Source: Rummeliibacillus sp. POC4
Lineage (GTDB): Bacteria; Bacillota; Bacilli; Bacillales_A; Planococcaceae
NCBI RefSeq assembly: GCF_003576525.1
Contig: NZ_QWUA01000024.1
Coordinates: 1-59,515 of the forward strand
Length of the DNA: 59,515 nt
Reading direction: 5' to 3'
The translations under genes and the position numbers were made by a program. Below are positions 48,050 to 58,166 of the stretch, piece after piece (positions within the stretch are counted from its first letter, which is position 1; each line of letters opens with the position of its first letter). The notes under the pieces are model-generated. The model saw only the letters and a list, made by a program, of their open reading frames with translations. It was not told where the DNA came from and searched no databases.

Positions 48050-50026
48050 TTGACAAGTAAACAGACAATCACGTCTTACAATGAAGATGATATTCAAGTA
48101 CTAGAAGGATTAGAAGCAGTTAGAAAACGTCCAGGTATGTATATCGGTTCAACAGATGGTAGAGGTTTACACCATCTAGTGTATGAAATCGTCGATAATG
48201 CTGTGGATGAAGTACTAGCTGGTTTTGGTAATCATATCATTGTAAAAATACACGCTGATCAAAGCATTAGTGTACGTGACTATGGACGAGGTATGCCAAC
48301 AGGTATGCATAAAACAGGTAAACCAACTCCAGAAGTAATTTTCACCATATTACATGCAGGTGGGAAATTTGGACAAGGTGGCTACAAAACAAGTGGTGGA
48401 TTACATGGTGTAGGTGCATCCGTCGTGAATGCATTATCATCATGGTTAGAAGTAATTATCCATCGTGATGGAAGTAAATATCGTATGCGTTTCGAAAATG
48501 GTGGAAAGCCCGTAACAACATTAGAGAAAATAGGTTCTACAATAGAAACAGGTACATTTATACATTTCAAACCAGATGCTATGATATTTTCTACAACAAA
48601 TTATAATTTTGACACATTAGCAGAACGACTACGCGAATCCGCATTCTTATTGAAAAATTTAAAAATAGAGTTAATCGAAGAAGCTACAGAACGTCATGAA
48701 GTATATCATTACGAAAATGGTATAGAAGCGTTTGTAGCATATTTGAATGAGGAAAAAGATGTTCTTCATCCGGTTAAATACGTAGAAGGTACACAGGATG
48801 ATATTGAAGTAGAATTTGCATTCCAATTCAACGATGGCTATTCTGAAACCATTTTGTCATTCGTCAATAATGTTCGAACTCGTGATGGCGGAACACACGA
48901 AACTGGTACAAAATCAGCAATGACTCGAGTATTCAATGATTACGCAAGAAAAATTGGTCTATTAAAAGAAAAAGATAAAAACTTAGACGGTTCAGATATT
49001 CGAGAAGGCCTATCTGCCATAATTTCCGTTCGTATTCCTGAAAATCTATTACAATTTGAAGGTCAAACAAAAGGAAAACTAGGTACTTCAGAAGCACGTG
49101 GAGCAGTTGATGCTGTAATTTCTCAAAAGTTAATGTACATTTTAGAGGAAAATGCTGAGTTAAGTGCTTCACTTGTCCGCAAAGCTATTCGTGCACAACA
49201 AGTTCGTGAAGCAGCACGTAAAGCAAGAGAAGATGCCCGAAACGGTAAAAAGTCAAAAAAACAAAGTACAATTTTATCTGGAAAGTTAACACCAGCACAA
49301 TCTAAAAATGCTGCGAAGAACGAATTGTACCTTGTCGAAGGTGACTCTGCCGGTGGATCTGCAAAACAAGGACGCGACCGTACGTTCCAAGCAATCTTGC
49401 CGCTTCGAGGTAAAGTTATCAATACGGAAAAAGCTAAATTGCAAGACATTATGAAAAACGAAGAAATTTCAACGATTATACATGCAATAGGTGCGGGTGT
49501 TGGTTCTGATTTTAATGTAGAAGACTCAGCTTACGATAAAGTCATTATCATGACCGATGCTGATACCGATGGTGCGCATATCCAAGTATTATTATTAACA
49601 TTCTTCTTCCGTTACATGAGACCGCTTGTAGAAGCAGGGAAAGTGTATATTGCACTACCACCGCTTTATAAAGTATCAAAAGGTACTGGACGAAAAGAAG
49701 TTGTGGAATATGCTTGGACAGAAAAAGACTTACAAAAAGCCATTAAAAAAATCGGTAAAGGTTATATCTTACAACGCTATAAAGGTCTTGGTGAGATGAA
49801 TGCCGACCAACTTTGGGAAACTACGATGAATCCAGAAACTCGTACATTAGTACGTGTTAAGATTAATGATGTAGAACGCGCAGAAAAAGGCGTAGCGACA
49901 TTGATGGGGGACAAGGTTGAACCTCGTCGTAAATGGATTGAATCACATGTAGATTTTGGTTTAGAAGAAGATAACAACATTTTAGAAAGTGATTTTATTC
50001 AACAAGAGGAGGAAGAGCTTAAATGA
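48050..50026 (+). CDS. parE: DNA topoisomerase IV subunit B
   Basis: ATPase subunit of the decatenating enzyme. 658 residues with the GHKL ATP site ([35 protein letters not shown]) and the TOPRIM motifs [18 protein letters not shown] and [10 protein letters not shown]. The TTG at 48050 follows AGGGGGA at 48037-48043; a longer frame from 48029 begins inside the LexA-like box and is rejected. It overlaps parC by 4 bases. Confidence 0.97.
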   Translation: MTSKQTITSYNEDDIQVLEGLEAVRKRPGMYIGSTDGRGLHHLVYEIVDNAVDEVLAGFGNHIIVKIHADQSISVRDYGRGMPTGMHKTGKPTPEVIFTILHAGGKFGQGGYKTSGGLHGVGASVVNALSSWLEVIIHRDGSKYRMRFENGGKPVTTLEKIGSTIETGTFIHFKPDAMIFSTTNYNFDTLAERLRESAFLLKNLKIELIEEATERHEVYHYENGIEAFVAYLNEEKDVLHPVKYVEGTQDDIEVEFAFQFNDGYSETILSFVNNVRTRDGGTHETGTKSAMTRVFNDYARKIGLLKEKDKNLDGSDIREGLSAIISVRIPENLLQFEGQTKGKLGTSEARGAVDAVISQKLMYILEENAELSASLVRKAIRAQQVREAARKAREDARNGKKSKKQSTILSGKLTPAQSKNAAKNELYLVEGDSAGGSAKQGRDRTFQAILPLRGKVINTEKAKLQDIMKNEEISTIIHAIGAGVGSDFNVEDSAYDKVIIMTDADTDGAHIQVLLLTFFFRYMRPLVEAGKVYIALPPLYKVSKGTGRKEVVEYAWTEKDLQKAIKKIGKGYILQRYKGLGEMNADQLWETTMNPETRTLVRVKINDVERAEKGVATLMGDKVEPRRKWIESHVDFGLEEDNNILESDFIQQEEEELK

Positions 50027-52461
50027 CACAGTCAGAGAAATATCAAGACTTGCCTTTAGAAGAAGTCATCGGTGATCGTTTCGGTCGATATAGTAAATAT
50101 ATTATTCAAGACCGTGCTCTTCCAGATGCAAGAGATGGACTTAAACCCGTGCAACGTCGTATTTTATATGCGATGTTCATGGAAGGAAATACACATGAAA
50201 AACCATTCCGTAAATCTGCTAAAACAGTAGGTAATGTAATTGGTAACTATCATCCACATGGTGATAGCTCCGTATACGAAGCCATGGTTCGTATGAGCCA
50301 AGATTGGAAAGCACGCCATGTACTGATCGAAATGCATGGTAATAATGGTTCTTTAGATGGTGACCCACCAGCAGCAATGCGTTATACAGAGGCAAGACTT
50401 TCTACTATTTCTGCTGAAATGTTACGTGATATTCAAAAAGAAACAGTTGACTTAGTGCCTAACTTCGATGACCAAGACATGGAACCAACTGTATTACCAT
50501 CACGTTTCCCAAATCTATTAGTAAATGGTTCTACGGGGATATCTGCTGGTTATGCTACCGATATTCCTCCACACAACTTAGCTGAAGTATTAGATGCAGT
50601 CTTAATGCGTTTGAAAAACCCAAATGTAACAATTGATGAGTTAATGACTGTGATTAAAGGTCCAGATTTCCCTACTGGTGCTATTATTCAAGGTATCGAG
50701 GGCATTAAAAAGGCATACGAAACAGGTAGAGGAAAAATAATTGTTCGAGCTAAAACAGAAATTGAACAATTAAAAGGATCGAAAGAACAAATTGTTATCA
50801 CTGAAATACCTTACGATGTGAATAAGGCTAACCTTGTTAAGAAAATGGATGAAATGCGCCTTGATAAACGTTTAGAGGGAATTGCAGAAGTTCGTGATGA
50901 ATCTGACCGTACAGGATTACGTATCGTTGTTGAACTGAAAAAGGATATTAGCGGTGCACCAATTCTAAAATATTTATTGAAAAACACAGATCTTCAAGTA
51001 ACTTATAACTTCAACATGATTGCCATTTACAATCGTCGTCCAACGATGATGACTTTACCACTTCTTTTAGATGCATATATCGATCATCAAAAAGAAGTAG
51101 TTATTAGACGTTCGAAATTCGACTTAAAAAAGGCAAAAGATCGTTTACATATTGTTGAAGGTCTGATGAAAGCATTATCGATTTTGGATGAGGTTATTGC
51201 CACCATCCGTTCTTCCAAAGATAAAAAAGACGCAAAAAACAATTTAATACAAAAATTTGCCTTTACGGAAGTTCAAGCCGAAGCAATCGTTTCGTTACAA
51301 TTGTATCGCTTAACTAATACTGATATTACTGAATTGCAAGAAGAACAAGATGAGCTACACAAGAAAGTTCTTGAATTACAAAGCATTTTAGATAGTGATG
51401 TAATATTAGTAAAAGTACTTCAAAAAGAATTGCAAGATATTAAGAAAAGATTTGCTGAACCTAGACGTTCAGTGATTCAAGAGAAAATTGAAGATATTAA
51501 GTTAGATATGGAAGCACTTATTCCTAGTGAAGAAGTAGTCGTTACAGTTACGCAAGATGGTTATATCAAACGTACAAGTATTCGCTCGTATAATGCTTCA
51601 AATGGTAAGGACATTGCCATGAAGGAATCAGATTACTTATTATATGAATCTACGTTAAATACACAACAACACATATTGTTATTCACTGATAAAGGGCATT
51701 ATATTTTCCAACCGGTGCATGAGTTACCAGACATTCGTTGGAAAGACCTAGGACAGCATATTTCTAGTATTGTGCCACTTGATGCAGATGAAAATATTAT
51801 CAATGCATGTGGTGTAACAGACTTTAAAGCAGATCAATACGTTCTAACAATTACAAAAAATGGGCAAATTAAGCGCACAGCATTAGCTGATTTCTTTGTC
51901 CAAAGATATACAAAACCATTGAAAATGATGAAGGTTAAGAAAGACGATTTAGTTATTTTTGCTGACATCGTAGAACCAACAATTGAAGTTTATTTAACCA
52001 CTTATTGCAGTTATGCTATTCGTTTCAAATTAGACGAAGTACAAGTTACTGGCATTAAAACTGCTGGTGTTAAAGCGATGAATTTAAAAGATGATGATTA
52101 TATTCAAGCGGCTAATGCTATCCCTGAACATCACAAAGGAAAAGTAATGATTGTGACTCAACGCGGAGCAGTGAAGAAGATGGCATTAGATGAAGTAGAA
52201 ACAGGTAATCGCGCATTACGAGGCGTTCTTACTTTACGTGAATTAAAGAAAAATCCACATAGAGTTTGTGCTGTTGTTTATGTTGAAGAAGGGGAAGGAA
52301 TTCAACTTACTACTGAAAAAGGAATTCAAGAAGAACTTCGAGAAGGTCACTATCGATTGGCCGACAGATTTTCAAATGGTTCCTATGCAGTGGATGTTGA
52401 TACAGACGGCGAAATTATTCACGTTCAAAAACTTCCTGCGATTGATGCAAAAAAATCATAA
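50023..52461 (+). CDS. parC: DNA topoisomerase IV subunit A
   Basis: DNA-cutting subunit; 812 residues with the catalytic tyrosine in [11 protein letters not shown] and five or six C-terminal beta-pinwheel blades. The quinolone-determining segment [19 protein letters not shown] has S82 and E86, the sensitive-type residues at the positions usually mutated (S80 and E84 of S. aureus GrlA). Coupled to parE by an ATGA overlap; terminator follows. Confidence 0.97.
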   Translation: MTQSEKYQDLPLEEVIGDRFGRYSKYIIQDRALPDARDGLKPVQRRILYAMFMEGNTHEKPFRKSAKTVGNVIGNYHPHGDSSVYEAMVRMSQDWKARHVLIEMHGNNGSLDGDPPAAMRYTEARLSTISAEMLRDIQKETVDLVPNFDDQDMEPTVLPSRFPNLLVNGSTGISAGYATDIPPHNLAEVLDAVLMRLKNPNVTIDELMTVIKGPDFPTGAIIQGIEGIKKAYETGRGKIIVRAKTEIEQLKGSKEQIVITEIPYDVNKANLVKKMDEMRLDKRLEGIAEVRDESDRTGLRIVVELKKDISGAPILKYLLKNTDLQVTYNFNMIAIYNRRPTMMTLPLLLDAYIDHQKEVVIRRSKFDLKKAKDRLHIVEGLMKALSILDEVIATIRSSKDKKDAKNNLIQKFAFTEVQAEAIVSLQLYRLTNTDITELQEEQDELHKKVLELQSILDSDVILVKVLQKELQDIKKRFAEPRRSVIQEKIEDIKLDMEALIPSEEVVVTVTQDGYIKRTSIRSYNASNGKDIAMKESDYLLYESTLNTQQHILLFTDKGHYIFQPVHELPDIRWKDLGQHISSIVPLDADENIINACGVTDFKADQYVLTITKNGQIKRTALADFFVQRYTKPLKMMKVKKDDLVIFADIVEPTIEVYLTTYCSYAIRFKLDEVQVTGIKTAGVKAMNLKDDDYIQAANAIPEHHKGKVMIVTQRGAVKKMALDEVETGNRALRGVLTLRELKKNPHRVCAVVYVEEGEGIQLTTEKGIQEELREGHYRLADRFSNGSYAVDVDTDGEIIHVQKLPAIDAKKS

Positions 52462-52516
52462 AAACATTAGGTAGTCTAAATATTCGATTTAAGTTACAAT
52501 ATCATTATGAGTTATG

Positions 52517-52548
52517 AAAGGAACTGGTATCAGTTCCTTTCTTTTTTG
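52517..52548 (+). terminator. intrinsic terminator of parEC
   Basis: AAAGGAACTG / CAGTTCCTTT stem, loop GTAT, then TCTTTTTT. Confidence 0.9.
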
Positions 52549-52559
52549 GAGGTGAAAGT

Positions 52560-53771
52560 ATGCTGAAAAATCGCAATGTTTGGATTATTTTGAGCGGTGA
52601 GTTGATTGCAGGTTTAGGATTATGGGCAGGAATCATTGGAAACTTAGAATTTATGCAGGAAAAAGTACCGTCTGATTTTATGAAATCTCTTATTTTAGCA
52701 AGTGGATTATTTGCAGGGATTTTAGTAGGGCCAATGGCAGGAAGAATTATTGATCAATCTAACAAAAAAACAGTAATGATTTATTCAAGTGCTGCCCGTA
52801 TAGTAAGTATAGTGTTTATGTTTATAGCGTTAGCAACAGATTCTATTATGTGGATGGTTATTTTTCTAATCACTATACAAATTGCAGTTGCATTTTATTT
52901 TCCAGCCTTACAAGCGTGTTTACCGCTTATTGTAGAGGAAAAAGATTTATTGCAACTTAACGGCTGGGATATGAATATCTCAACAATTGCAAGGGTAGCA
53001 GGTACTGCACTTGCAGGCTTAGTTCTTGTATATGCACCACTTAGTGCACTGTACGTAATATCGATGGTAGCGTATTCTGTCATGTTGTTATTTACTTTTA
53101 TGCTGAAACTACCCAACACGCAAGAAAGTCTTCAAAAAACGGCTAAGAAGGATGCTAAACGTAATTTTAAAGAAGTATTCCCATTATTAAAACGTGATCC
53201 GGGCATTAAATATACACTTATTTTGTCTTTTATCCCTGTTTTATTTTTAGGGTCATTTAATTTACTCGTTATTTCTATTAGTGAAATTCAAGATTCATCT
53301 TCGATTAAAGGGCTTATTTATACAGTCGAAGGGGTTTGTTTTATGATTGGATCGTTTGTTATTAAATATATCGGTTTAAAGTGGAAAACAAATCACATAT
53401 TATTCTTTGCATTGTTTATCGTTGGAGCCGCTGAATTATTGCTGCATTTCGCGCATCTTCCTATTTTATCCCTTATAACATTTGGTTTAGTAGGTTTCTC
53501 AGTAGGGTGTTTCTACCCAACTGTCATGACGATATTCCAACAACAAGTGCCAAAAGAGTTTCATGGTCGTTTCTTCTCTTTTCGCAATATGTTAGATCGC
53601 ACTTCATTTCAAATCGTTTTATTGTCAACAGGTGCATTATTAGATCTCATAGGACTTGAAAATATGGTAATGTGTTTTGGAGCTTGTAGTCTTTTGATAA
53701 CTTTATATTATTTATGGAAAATGAAGAAAGATAAAATTCAAATAGAAACAGGACAAAAAGCAGCTGCCTAA
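52560..53771 (+). CDS. MFS transporter, 12 spans
   Basis: 403 residues, about 12 membrane spans. N-terminal GELIAGLGLWAGIIGNLEFMQ, the loop 2-3 motif PMAGRIIDQSNKKTVM and a second-half helix set with GFSVGCFYPTVMTIFQQQ. Resembles enterobactin/macrolide-type exporters (MFS_3 group); substrate unknown. GGAGGTGAAAGT ribosome site. Directly after the parEC terminator, so it needs its own promoter or read-through. Its end overlaps its own terminator. Confidence 0.83.
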   Translation: MLKNRNVWIILSGELIAGLGLWAGIIGNLEFMQEKVPSDFMKSLILASGLFAGILVGPMAGRIIDQSNKKTVMIYSSAARIVSIVFMFIALATDSIMWMVIFLITIQIAVAFYFPALQACLPLIVEEKDLLQLNGWDMNISTIARVAGTALAGLVLVYAPLSALYVISMVAYSVMLLFTFMLKLPNTQESLQKTAKKDAKRNFKEVFPLLKRDPGIKYTLILSFIPVLFLGSFNLLVISISEIQDSSSIKGLIYTVEGVCFMIGSFVIKYIGLKWKTNHILFFALFIVGAAELLLHFAHLPILSLITFGLVGFSVGCFYPTVMTIFQQQVPKEFHGRFFSFRNMLDRTSFQIVLLSTGALLDLIGLENMVMCFGACSLLITLYYLWKMKKDKIQIETGQKAAA

Positions 53772-53787
53772 TAGCTGCTTTTTTGGT
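53756..53787 (+). terminator. terminator at the end of the MFS gene
   Basis: AAAAGCAGCT / AGCTGCTTTT stem around GCCTAAT, then T-run. The left arm is coding. Confidence 0.88.
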
Positions 53788-53829
53788 TTAGAGATTTCTA
53801 TCTATAATTCTATTATGTATAATAGATAT

Positions 53830-53844
53830 TATATTCTGAAATTT
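53830..53844. promoter_or_regulatory. weak candidate CodY box before the peptide-binding lipoprotein
   Basis: TATATTCTGAAATTT matches 12 of 15 CodY positions and lies just after a TATAAT (53818-53823), about 25 bases before the gene. Oligopeptide transport genes are classic CodY targets, but the match is only moderate. Confidence 0.35.
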
Positions 53845-53868
53845 CAGTATTTTAAAAGGGGGAATAGT

Positions 53869-55446
53869 ATGAAGAAAGTGTTATTGTACATTTTTATGGT
53901 GTTAGGGGTTATTGTTTTGAGTGCTTGTGGGAATAAAGATACCGGAAACAAAGGCGCAGATTCGAAAGAAAGTTCTCTTGTTTATGGCCGGGGCACCGAT
54001 TCAGTTTCTCTTGATCCAATTACGATTACAGACGGTGAATCGTTTAAGGTAGCTCGTAATATTTATGAAACGCTCGTACAATTTGGGGAAGATGATACAT
54101 CGATTAAACCAAGCTTAGCGAAAGAATGGGAAATATCTGAAGATCAGTTGACCTATACATTCACCCTGCAAGAAGGTGTTAAATTTCACGACGGAACAGT
54201 TTTTAATGCAGAAGCAGTTGTCAAAAACTTTGAGCGTTGGATGAATGGCACTGTTGATCAATTTCCATATTACGGTGATATGTTTGGGGGTTTTGTAGAT
54301 GATAAAAACCATATTATTGATACGGTGAAAGCATTAGATGAACATACCTTCGAAATAAAGTTAAAAAAACCTTCTGCAGCATTATTAAATAATTTGGCAA
54401 TGACAGCATTTTCAATTGCAAGTCCATCGGCTATTGAAAAAGAAGGAGATAAATTCGGTGAAAATCCTGTTGGAACTGGACCATTTAAATTTAAAAGTTG
54501 GAAGCGAAATGATTCAATTGAACTTACAAAGAATGAAGATTACTGGCAAAATGGATATCCAAAAGTGACAAAGTTAATCTACCGTACATTGCCAGACAAC
54601 GCTGCTAGATTAAATAGTTTGGTAACAGGTGAAATTGATATTGCAGATGGCTTAAGTCCAAGTGATCATAAGCGTATTGAAGAAGATTCAAATCTACAAT
54701 TACTAAAAAGGCCTTCGTTTAATGTGGGGTATTTAGGAATGACGATGACTCAAAAACCGCTTAATGATTCAAAAATAAGGCAAGCTGTTAGTTTAGCAAT
54801 TGATCGTCAAGCAATTGTAAGTAGCTTTTTTGAGGGATTAGCGACAGAAGCAAAAAACCCCTTACAACCGACTTCTCTTGGCTATAACGAAAATACAGAG
54901 CCATATACTTTCGATGTAGAGAAGGCAAAAGGATTATTAAAAGAATCTTCGTATGACGGTAAAGTAGTAGAATTATGGGCAATGCCGGTACCACGTCCAT
55001 ACATGCCTGATGGACAAAAAGTTGCAGAAGCAATCCAAAAGAATTTAGAAACTATTGGGATGAAAACAAAGATTGTTACGTATGAATGGGCAACTTATTT
55101 AGATAAAACGAGAAAAGGTGAAGCACAGTTATTTTTACTTGGAGGTACAAGTGATAATGGGGATCCGGATAATTTGCTATCCTTATTCTTTGATGAATCA
55201 GGATCTTTGAATAATTCCCAACTAAATGATGTGAAGATACAAAACTGGTTAGCAGAAGCACGTTCTACGACAGATGAAACGAAACGAGAAGAAATTTATG
55301 GAGAAATACAAAATCGTTTACGTGAAATTGTGCCTGTTTTACCGCTGGTTCATTCAACGCCTATAGTAGGTGCAAGAAGTAACGTGGAAAATTACAAGCC
55401 GCATCCTACTGAAGCAGATGATTTAAAAAGTGTAATTGTGAAATAA
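53869..55446 (+). CDS. ABC-type peptide/nickel substrate-binding lipoprotein
   Basis: 525-residue SBP family 5 protein: lipoprotein signal with lipobox LSAC (Cys at about 21), SLVYGRGTDSVSLDP, the family signature LAKEWEISEDQLTYTFTLQEGVKFHDG, and GTGPFKFKSWKRND. Binds oligopeptides, dipeptides, nickel chelates or similar outside the membrane. No permease or ATPase genes are next to it, so it must feed a transporter encoded elsewhere. ATG at 53869 follows AAGGGGGA; the earlier frame from 53815 is not needed. Confidence 0.88.
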   Translation: MKKVLLYIFMVLGVIVLSACGNKDTGNKGADSKESSLVYGRGTDSVSLDPITITDGESFKVARNIYETLVQFGEDDTSIKPSLAKEWEISEDQLTYTFTLQEGVKFHDGTVFNAEAVVKNFERWMNGTVDQFPYYGDMFGGFVDDKNHIIDTVKALDEHTFEIKLKKPSAALLNNLAMTAFSIASPSAIEKEGDKFGENPVGTGPFKFKSWKRNDSIELTKNEDYWQNGYPKVTKLIYRTLPDNAARLNSLVTGEIDIADGLSPSDHKRIEEDSNLQLLKRPSFNVGYLGMTMTQKPLNDSKIRQAVSLAIDRQAIVSSFFEGLATEAKNPLQPTSLGYNENTEPYTFDVEKAKGLLKESSYDGKVVELWAMPVPRPYMPDGQKVAEAIQKNLETIGMKTKIVTYEWATYLDKTRKGEAQLFLLGGTSDNGDPDNLLSLFFDESGSLNNSQLNDVKIQNWLAEARSTTDETKREEIYGEIQNRLREIVPVLPLVHSTPIVGARSNVENYKPHPTEADDLKSVIVK

Positions 55447-55478
55447 AAAAAGCGTACGGATTGTCAGCAATATGTTAT

Positions 55479-55510
55479 AAAGCACCTATTTAACTAATAG
55501 GTGCTTTTGA
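55479..55510 (+). terminator. intrinsic terminator after the binding protein
   Basis: AAAGCACCTATT / AATAGGTGCTTT stem with a short loop, then TTTTGA. From here to amtB (about 330 bases) there is no gene; the last part holds the amtB control region. Confidence 0.9.
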
Positions 55511-55718
55511 TTCCAACGTAAAGATGTGACTTCTAATGAGGAAAAAAGAGAGTTAGTCTTCTTCTAAAATATATAATAAGATGACTATCGATTCACTAAA
55601 CCTTTAAAGATATATTCAAAATTTGAGGCGAATGGCAAAGATAAAATACAAAATATTGAAAATTTGCAATGAAAGCGTTTTATACAATATTGCGTTAGAA
55701 AACATTACGTTATTTTAA

Positions 55719-55764
55719 AAAATTCAGAAAATTGTATTGACTATTAATCATTTATGTGTAAAAT
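55719..55764 (+). promoter_or_regulatory. amtB promoter with CodY-like box
   Basis: TTGACT (55737-55742), 16-base spacer, TAAAAT (55759-55764). Directly upstream, AAAATTCAGAAAATT (55719-55733) matches 13 of 15 CodY positions and is identical to the 15-mer before the amidase gene. Confidence 0.5.
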
Positions 55765-55782
55765 TAAGATTAATAGCAAACA

Positions 55783-55799
55783 TGTTATAAAAACTAACA
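55783..55799. promoter_or_regulatory. GlnR/TnrA box at amtB
   Basis: TGTTA-TAAAAAC-TAACA is a perfect match to the TnrA/GlnR consensus TGTNA-N7-TNACA, and the arms extend to CATGTTA/TAACATG. With the promoter above it would lie at about +13 to +29, a repressing (GlnR-like) rather than activating position. Confidence 0.8.
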
Positions 55800-55843
55800 T
55801 GAATTTGTTTAGAAAAATAACATAAGAAATGGAGTTGATGTTC

Positions 55844-57142
55844 ATGGATGCAATGTATCTGATGAATAGCTTGTGGACGATGGTAGCGGCAATTTTAGTT
55901 ATTTTTATGATTGGTGGATTTATATTATTAGAAGCCGGTTCCACAAGAATGAAAAATGCGGGGCACGTAGCTGGTAAAACAATTTTTACATTTGGTTTAG
56001 CATCAATAGTATTTTGGACACTCAGTTATGGATTGATCTTCGGTGGTAACGCAAACTTCTTAGTAGGTATGACAGACTTTTTCTACTCAGGTGATTTAGC
56101 TAAACCTGAAGAAGGCGGTCTTGCTACAACTGTATTCTTTGTATTCCAATTAGCATTTGCGGCAATTTCCGTGACAATTGCTCTTGGCGGTTTCGCAGAA
56201 CGTGCGAAGTTTTCAGCTTATGTAGTCTTCACCATTCTTTTTGGAATTTTAGTTTATCCCGTTATTGCTCACTGGATCTGGGGTGGCGGTTGGTTAGCAG
56301 AACATGGTAAACAAGATTTTGCCGGTTCTACAGTAGTTCACTTAACAGGTGCGATGGCAGCTCTTGCAGCAACAATTCTATTAAAACCACGTATTGGTAA
56401 ATTCAACAAAGATGGTTCATCTAATAACATTGCGGGTCACAACCAAGTATATACTGCATTAGCAGTTCTAATCCTTTGGGTTGGTTGGTTTGGATTTAAC
56501 GCTGGTAGTACTGTATCAGTAGATGGTGCATTCTTCGGATTTGTAGCTCTTAACACGAACTTAGCTGCAGGAGCAGGTGCGGTAGCAGCAACTTTAATCT
56601 CTTGGTTTGTATTAGGTAAACCTGATATTCCAACGATTTTAAATGGTGCATTAGCAGGGTTAGTTGCGATTACAGCGTCATGTGCATTTGTTGATGTATG
56701 GGCTTCAGTCGTAATTGGTTTTGTTGCTGGTATTTTAACTTTCTATGGTGCACGTTTCTTAGAAAAAAGAAAAATCGACGATCCAATCTTCGCAGTTTCT
56801 GTACATGGTATTCCTGGTATTTGGGGTACATTATCAACAGGATTCTTTGCAACAAAAGAACTTGCTTCAGTTGGTAAACCTGGATTATTCTACGGTGGCG
56901 GTTTCGATCAACTAGGCGTTCAATTTATGGGTGTAGCTGTTTCTGGAATCTATGCATTTGTCGTTTCATTCGCAATTCTTTGGGTTATGAAGAAAGTTAT
57001 GGGAGGAATTCGTGTATCTGAAGAAGAAGAAATCATGGGGTTAGATATTAGTGAACATGGTAGCTATGGCTATCCAGAACAAATGGATAAATTAGCAAAA
57101 GAAGCAAATGTTGTTGCTAGTAAAACTCATGTAAGTTCATAA
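55844..57142 (+). CDS. amtB: ammonium transporter AmtB/NrgA
   Basis: 432-residue, 11-span ammonium channel. Pore twin histidines lie in VIAHWIWGGGWL and VSVHGIPGIWGT, with the family segment AMAALAATILLKPR. The C-terminal tail EEEEIMGLDISEHGSYGYPEQ is the PII-contact type, yet no glnK follows; a DUF294 gene does. ATG at 55844 lies 9 bases after GGAG; the upstream codon at 55829 overlaps it. Controlled by a GlnR/TnrA site. Confidence 0.96.
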   Translation: MDAMYLMNSLWTMVAAILVIFMIGGFILLEAGSTRMKNAGHVAGKTIFTFGLASIVFWTLSYGLIFGGNANFLVGMTDFFYSGDLAKPEEGGLATTVFFVFQLAFAAISVTIALGGFAERAKFSAYVVFTILFGILVYPVIAHWIWGGGWLAEHGKQDFAGSTVVHLTGAMAALAATILLKPRIGKFNKDGSSNNIAGHNQVYTALAVLILWVGWFGFNAGSTVSVDGAFFGFVALNTNLAAGAGAVAATLISWFVLGKPDIPTILNGALAGLVAITASCAFVDVWASVVIGFVAGILTFYGARFLEKRKIDDPIFAVSVHGIPGIWGTLSTGFFATKELASVGKPGLFYGGGFDQLGVQFMGVAVSGIYAFVVSFAILWVMKKVMGGIRVSEEEEIMGLDISEHGSYGYPEQMDKLAKEANVVASKTHVSS

Positions 57143-57186
57143 GTAAAAAGCCTAATAGGTAGGCTACTCGCCAAAAGGAAGTGCTA

Positions 57187-58164
57187 TTGTTGGACACTGG
57201 GGTGTTAACATACAAATCAATCAAGATTTGGAAAGAACAAAATATTTCTAAATACAAGGGAGATTTAGCTGGTCTGAACGCTTTTCATGATCAGGTTATG
57301 AAAAAAGTATTAGAGGTGGCAATCGTTCAATTACAAAAAGGATTGCCGCCTTGTGCTTTTTCCTGGTTTATAACTGGAAGTGGTGGTAGATTCGAACAAG
57401 GTTTTATCAGTGATCAAGATCACGGAATGATTTATGTGGAAGATACTGAAGAATGCCGTAGCTATTTTAAAGCTCTTGGGGAGGAACTTTCAGATGGCCT
57501 TGCATTAGTTGGCTATCCGTATTGTAAAGGCTACATCATGAGTTCAAATCCGCTTTGGTGTAAATCTTTGGAAAGTTGGAAAGAACAATTACGAACATGG
57601 ATGGAATCAGAGAGTTGGGAAGCTATCCGGTATTTGCAAATTTTTTATGATGCAAGAGTTCTTGTAGGTGAAACACTATATATTAATCAGTTGAAAAATG
57701 TTGTTTACAAATATCAATTAGAACAACCTAATCTTTTAAAACGGTTTATGGCAAATATTATGCATCTAAAAAATACAATTGGACCTTTGGGGCAAATATT
57801 AGTAGAACGTTACGGTCCATATCAAGGGTGCATAGATTTAAAGTACTCTGCCTTTGTACCATACGTTAATGCCATTCGAATATTGGCGATTAAAGAAGGC
57901 ATTTACGAAACTTCAACATTATCACGTATTTCCGAACTAGTAAAAAAAGAAAAGTATACTAATTTATTAAGAAACTGCAATGACAATTTTGAACTTCTTT
58001 TAAAGTATCGACTCTCACTATTTAAAGTCGATGATTATTTTGATACGCACTATCTAAAAATTGCAGGACTTAGTAAAGCGGAGAAAAAACAGATTAAACA
58101 AATTCTTAAAACGGGAATTCGAATTCATGATGAAGTAATCGAACTTATTGAAAAAGGGTGTTAA
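57187..58164 (+). CDS. DUF294 nucleotidyltransferase-like protein
   Basis: 325 residues. An N-terminal helical part, then a GlnD-like nucleotidyltransferase core: FITGSGGRFEQGFISDQDHGMIY (GSGGR from 64; DQD at 76-78), matching the GSxxRxEQ...DQD pattern of DUF294, and the DUF294_C helical region after about 150. There are no CBS or cyclic-nucleotide domains, unlike many relatives. TTG at 57187 is 6 bases after AAGGAA; GTG at 57181 and TTG at 57190 are alternatives. It follows amtB by 44 bases with a small hairpin and leads into the exonuclease gene. Signalling by nucleotide transfer is the guess; partner unknown. Confidence 0.85.
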   Translation: MLDTGVLTYKSIKIWKEQNISKYKGDLAGLNAFHDQVMKKVLEVAIVQLQKGLPPCAFSWFITGSGGRFEQGFISDQDHGMIYVEDTEECRSYFKALGEELSDGLALVGYPYCKGYIMSSNPLWCKSLESWKEQLRTWMESESWEAIRYLQIFYDARVLVGETLYINQLKNVVYKYQLEQPNLLKRFMANIMHLKNTIGPLGQILVERYGPYQGCIDLKYSAFVPYVNAIRILAIKEGIYETSTLSRISELVKKEKYTNLLRNCNDNFELLLKYRLSLFKVDDYFDTHYLKIAGLSKAEKKQIKQILKTGIRIHDEVIELIEKGC

Positions 58165-58166
58165 AT

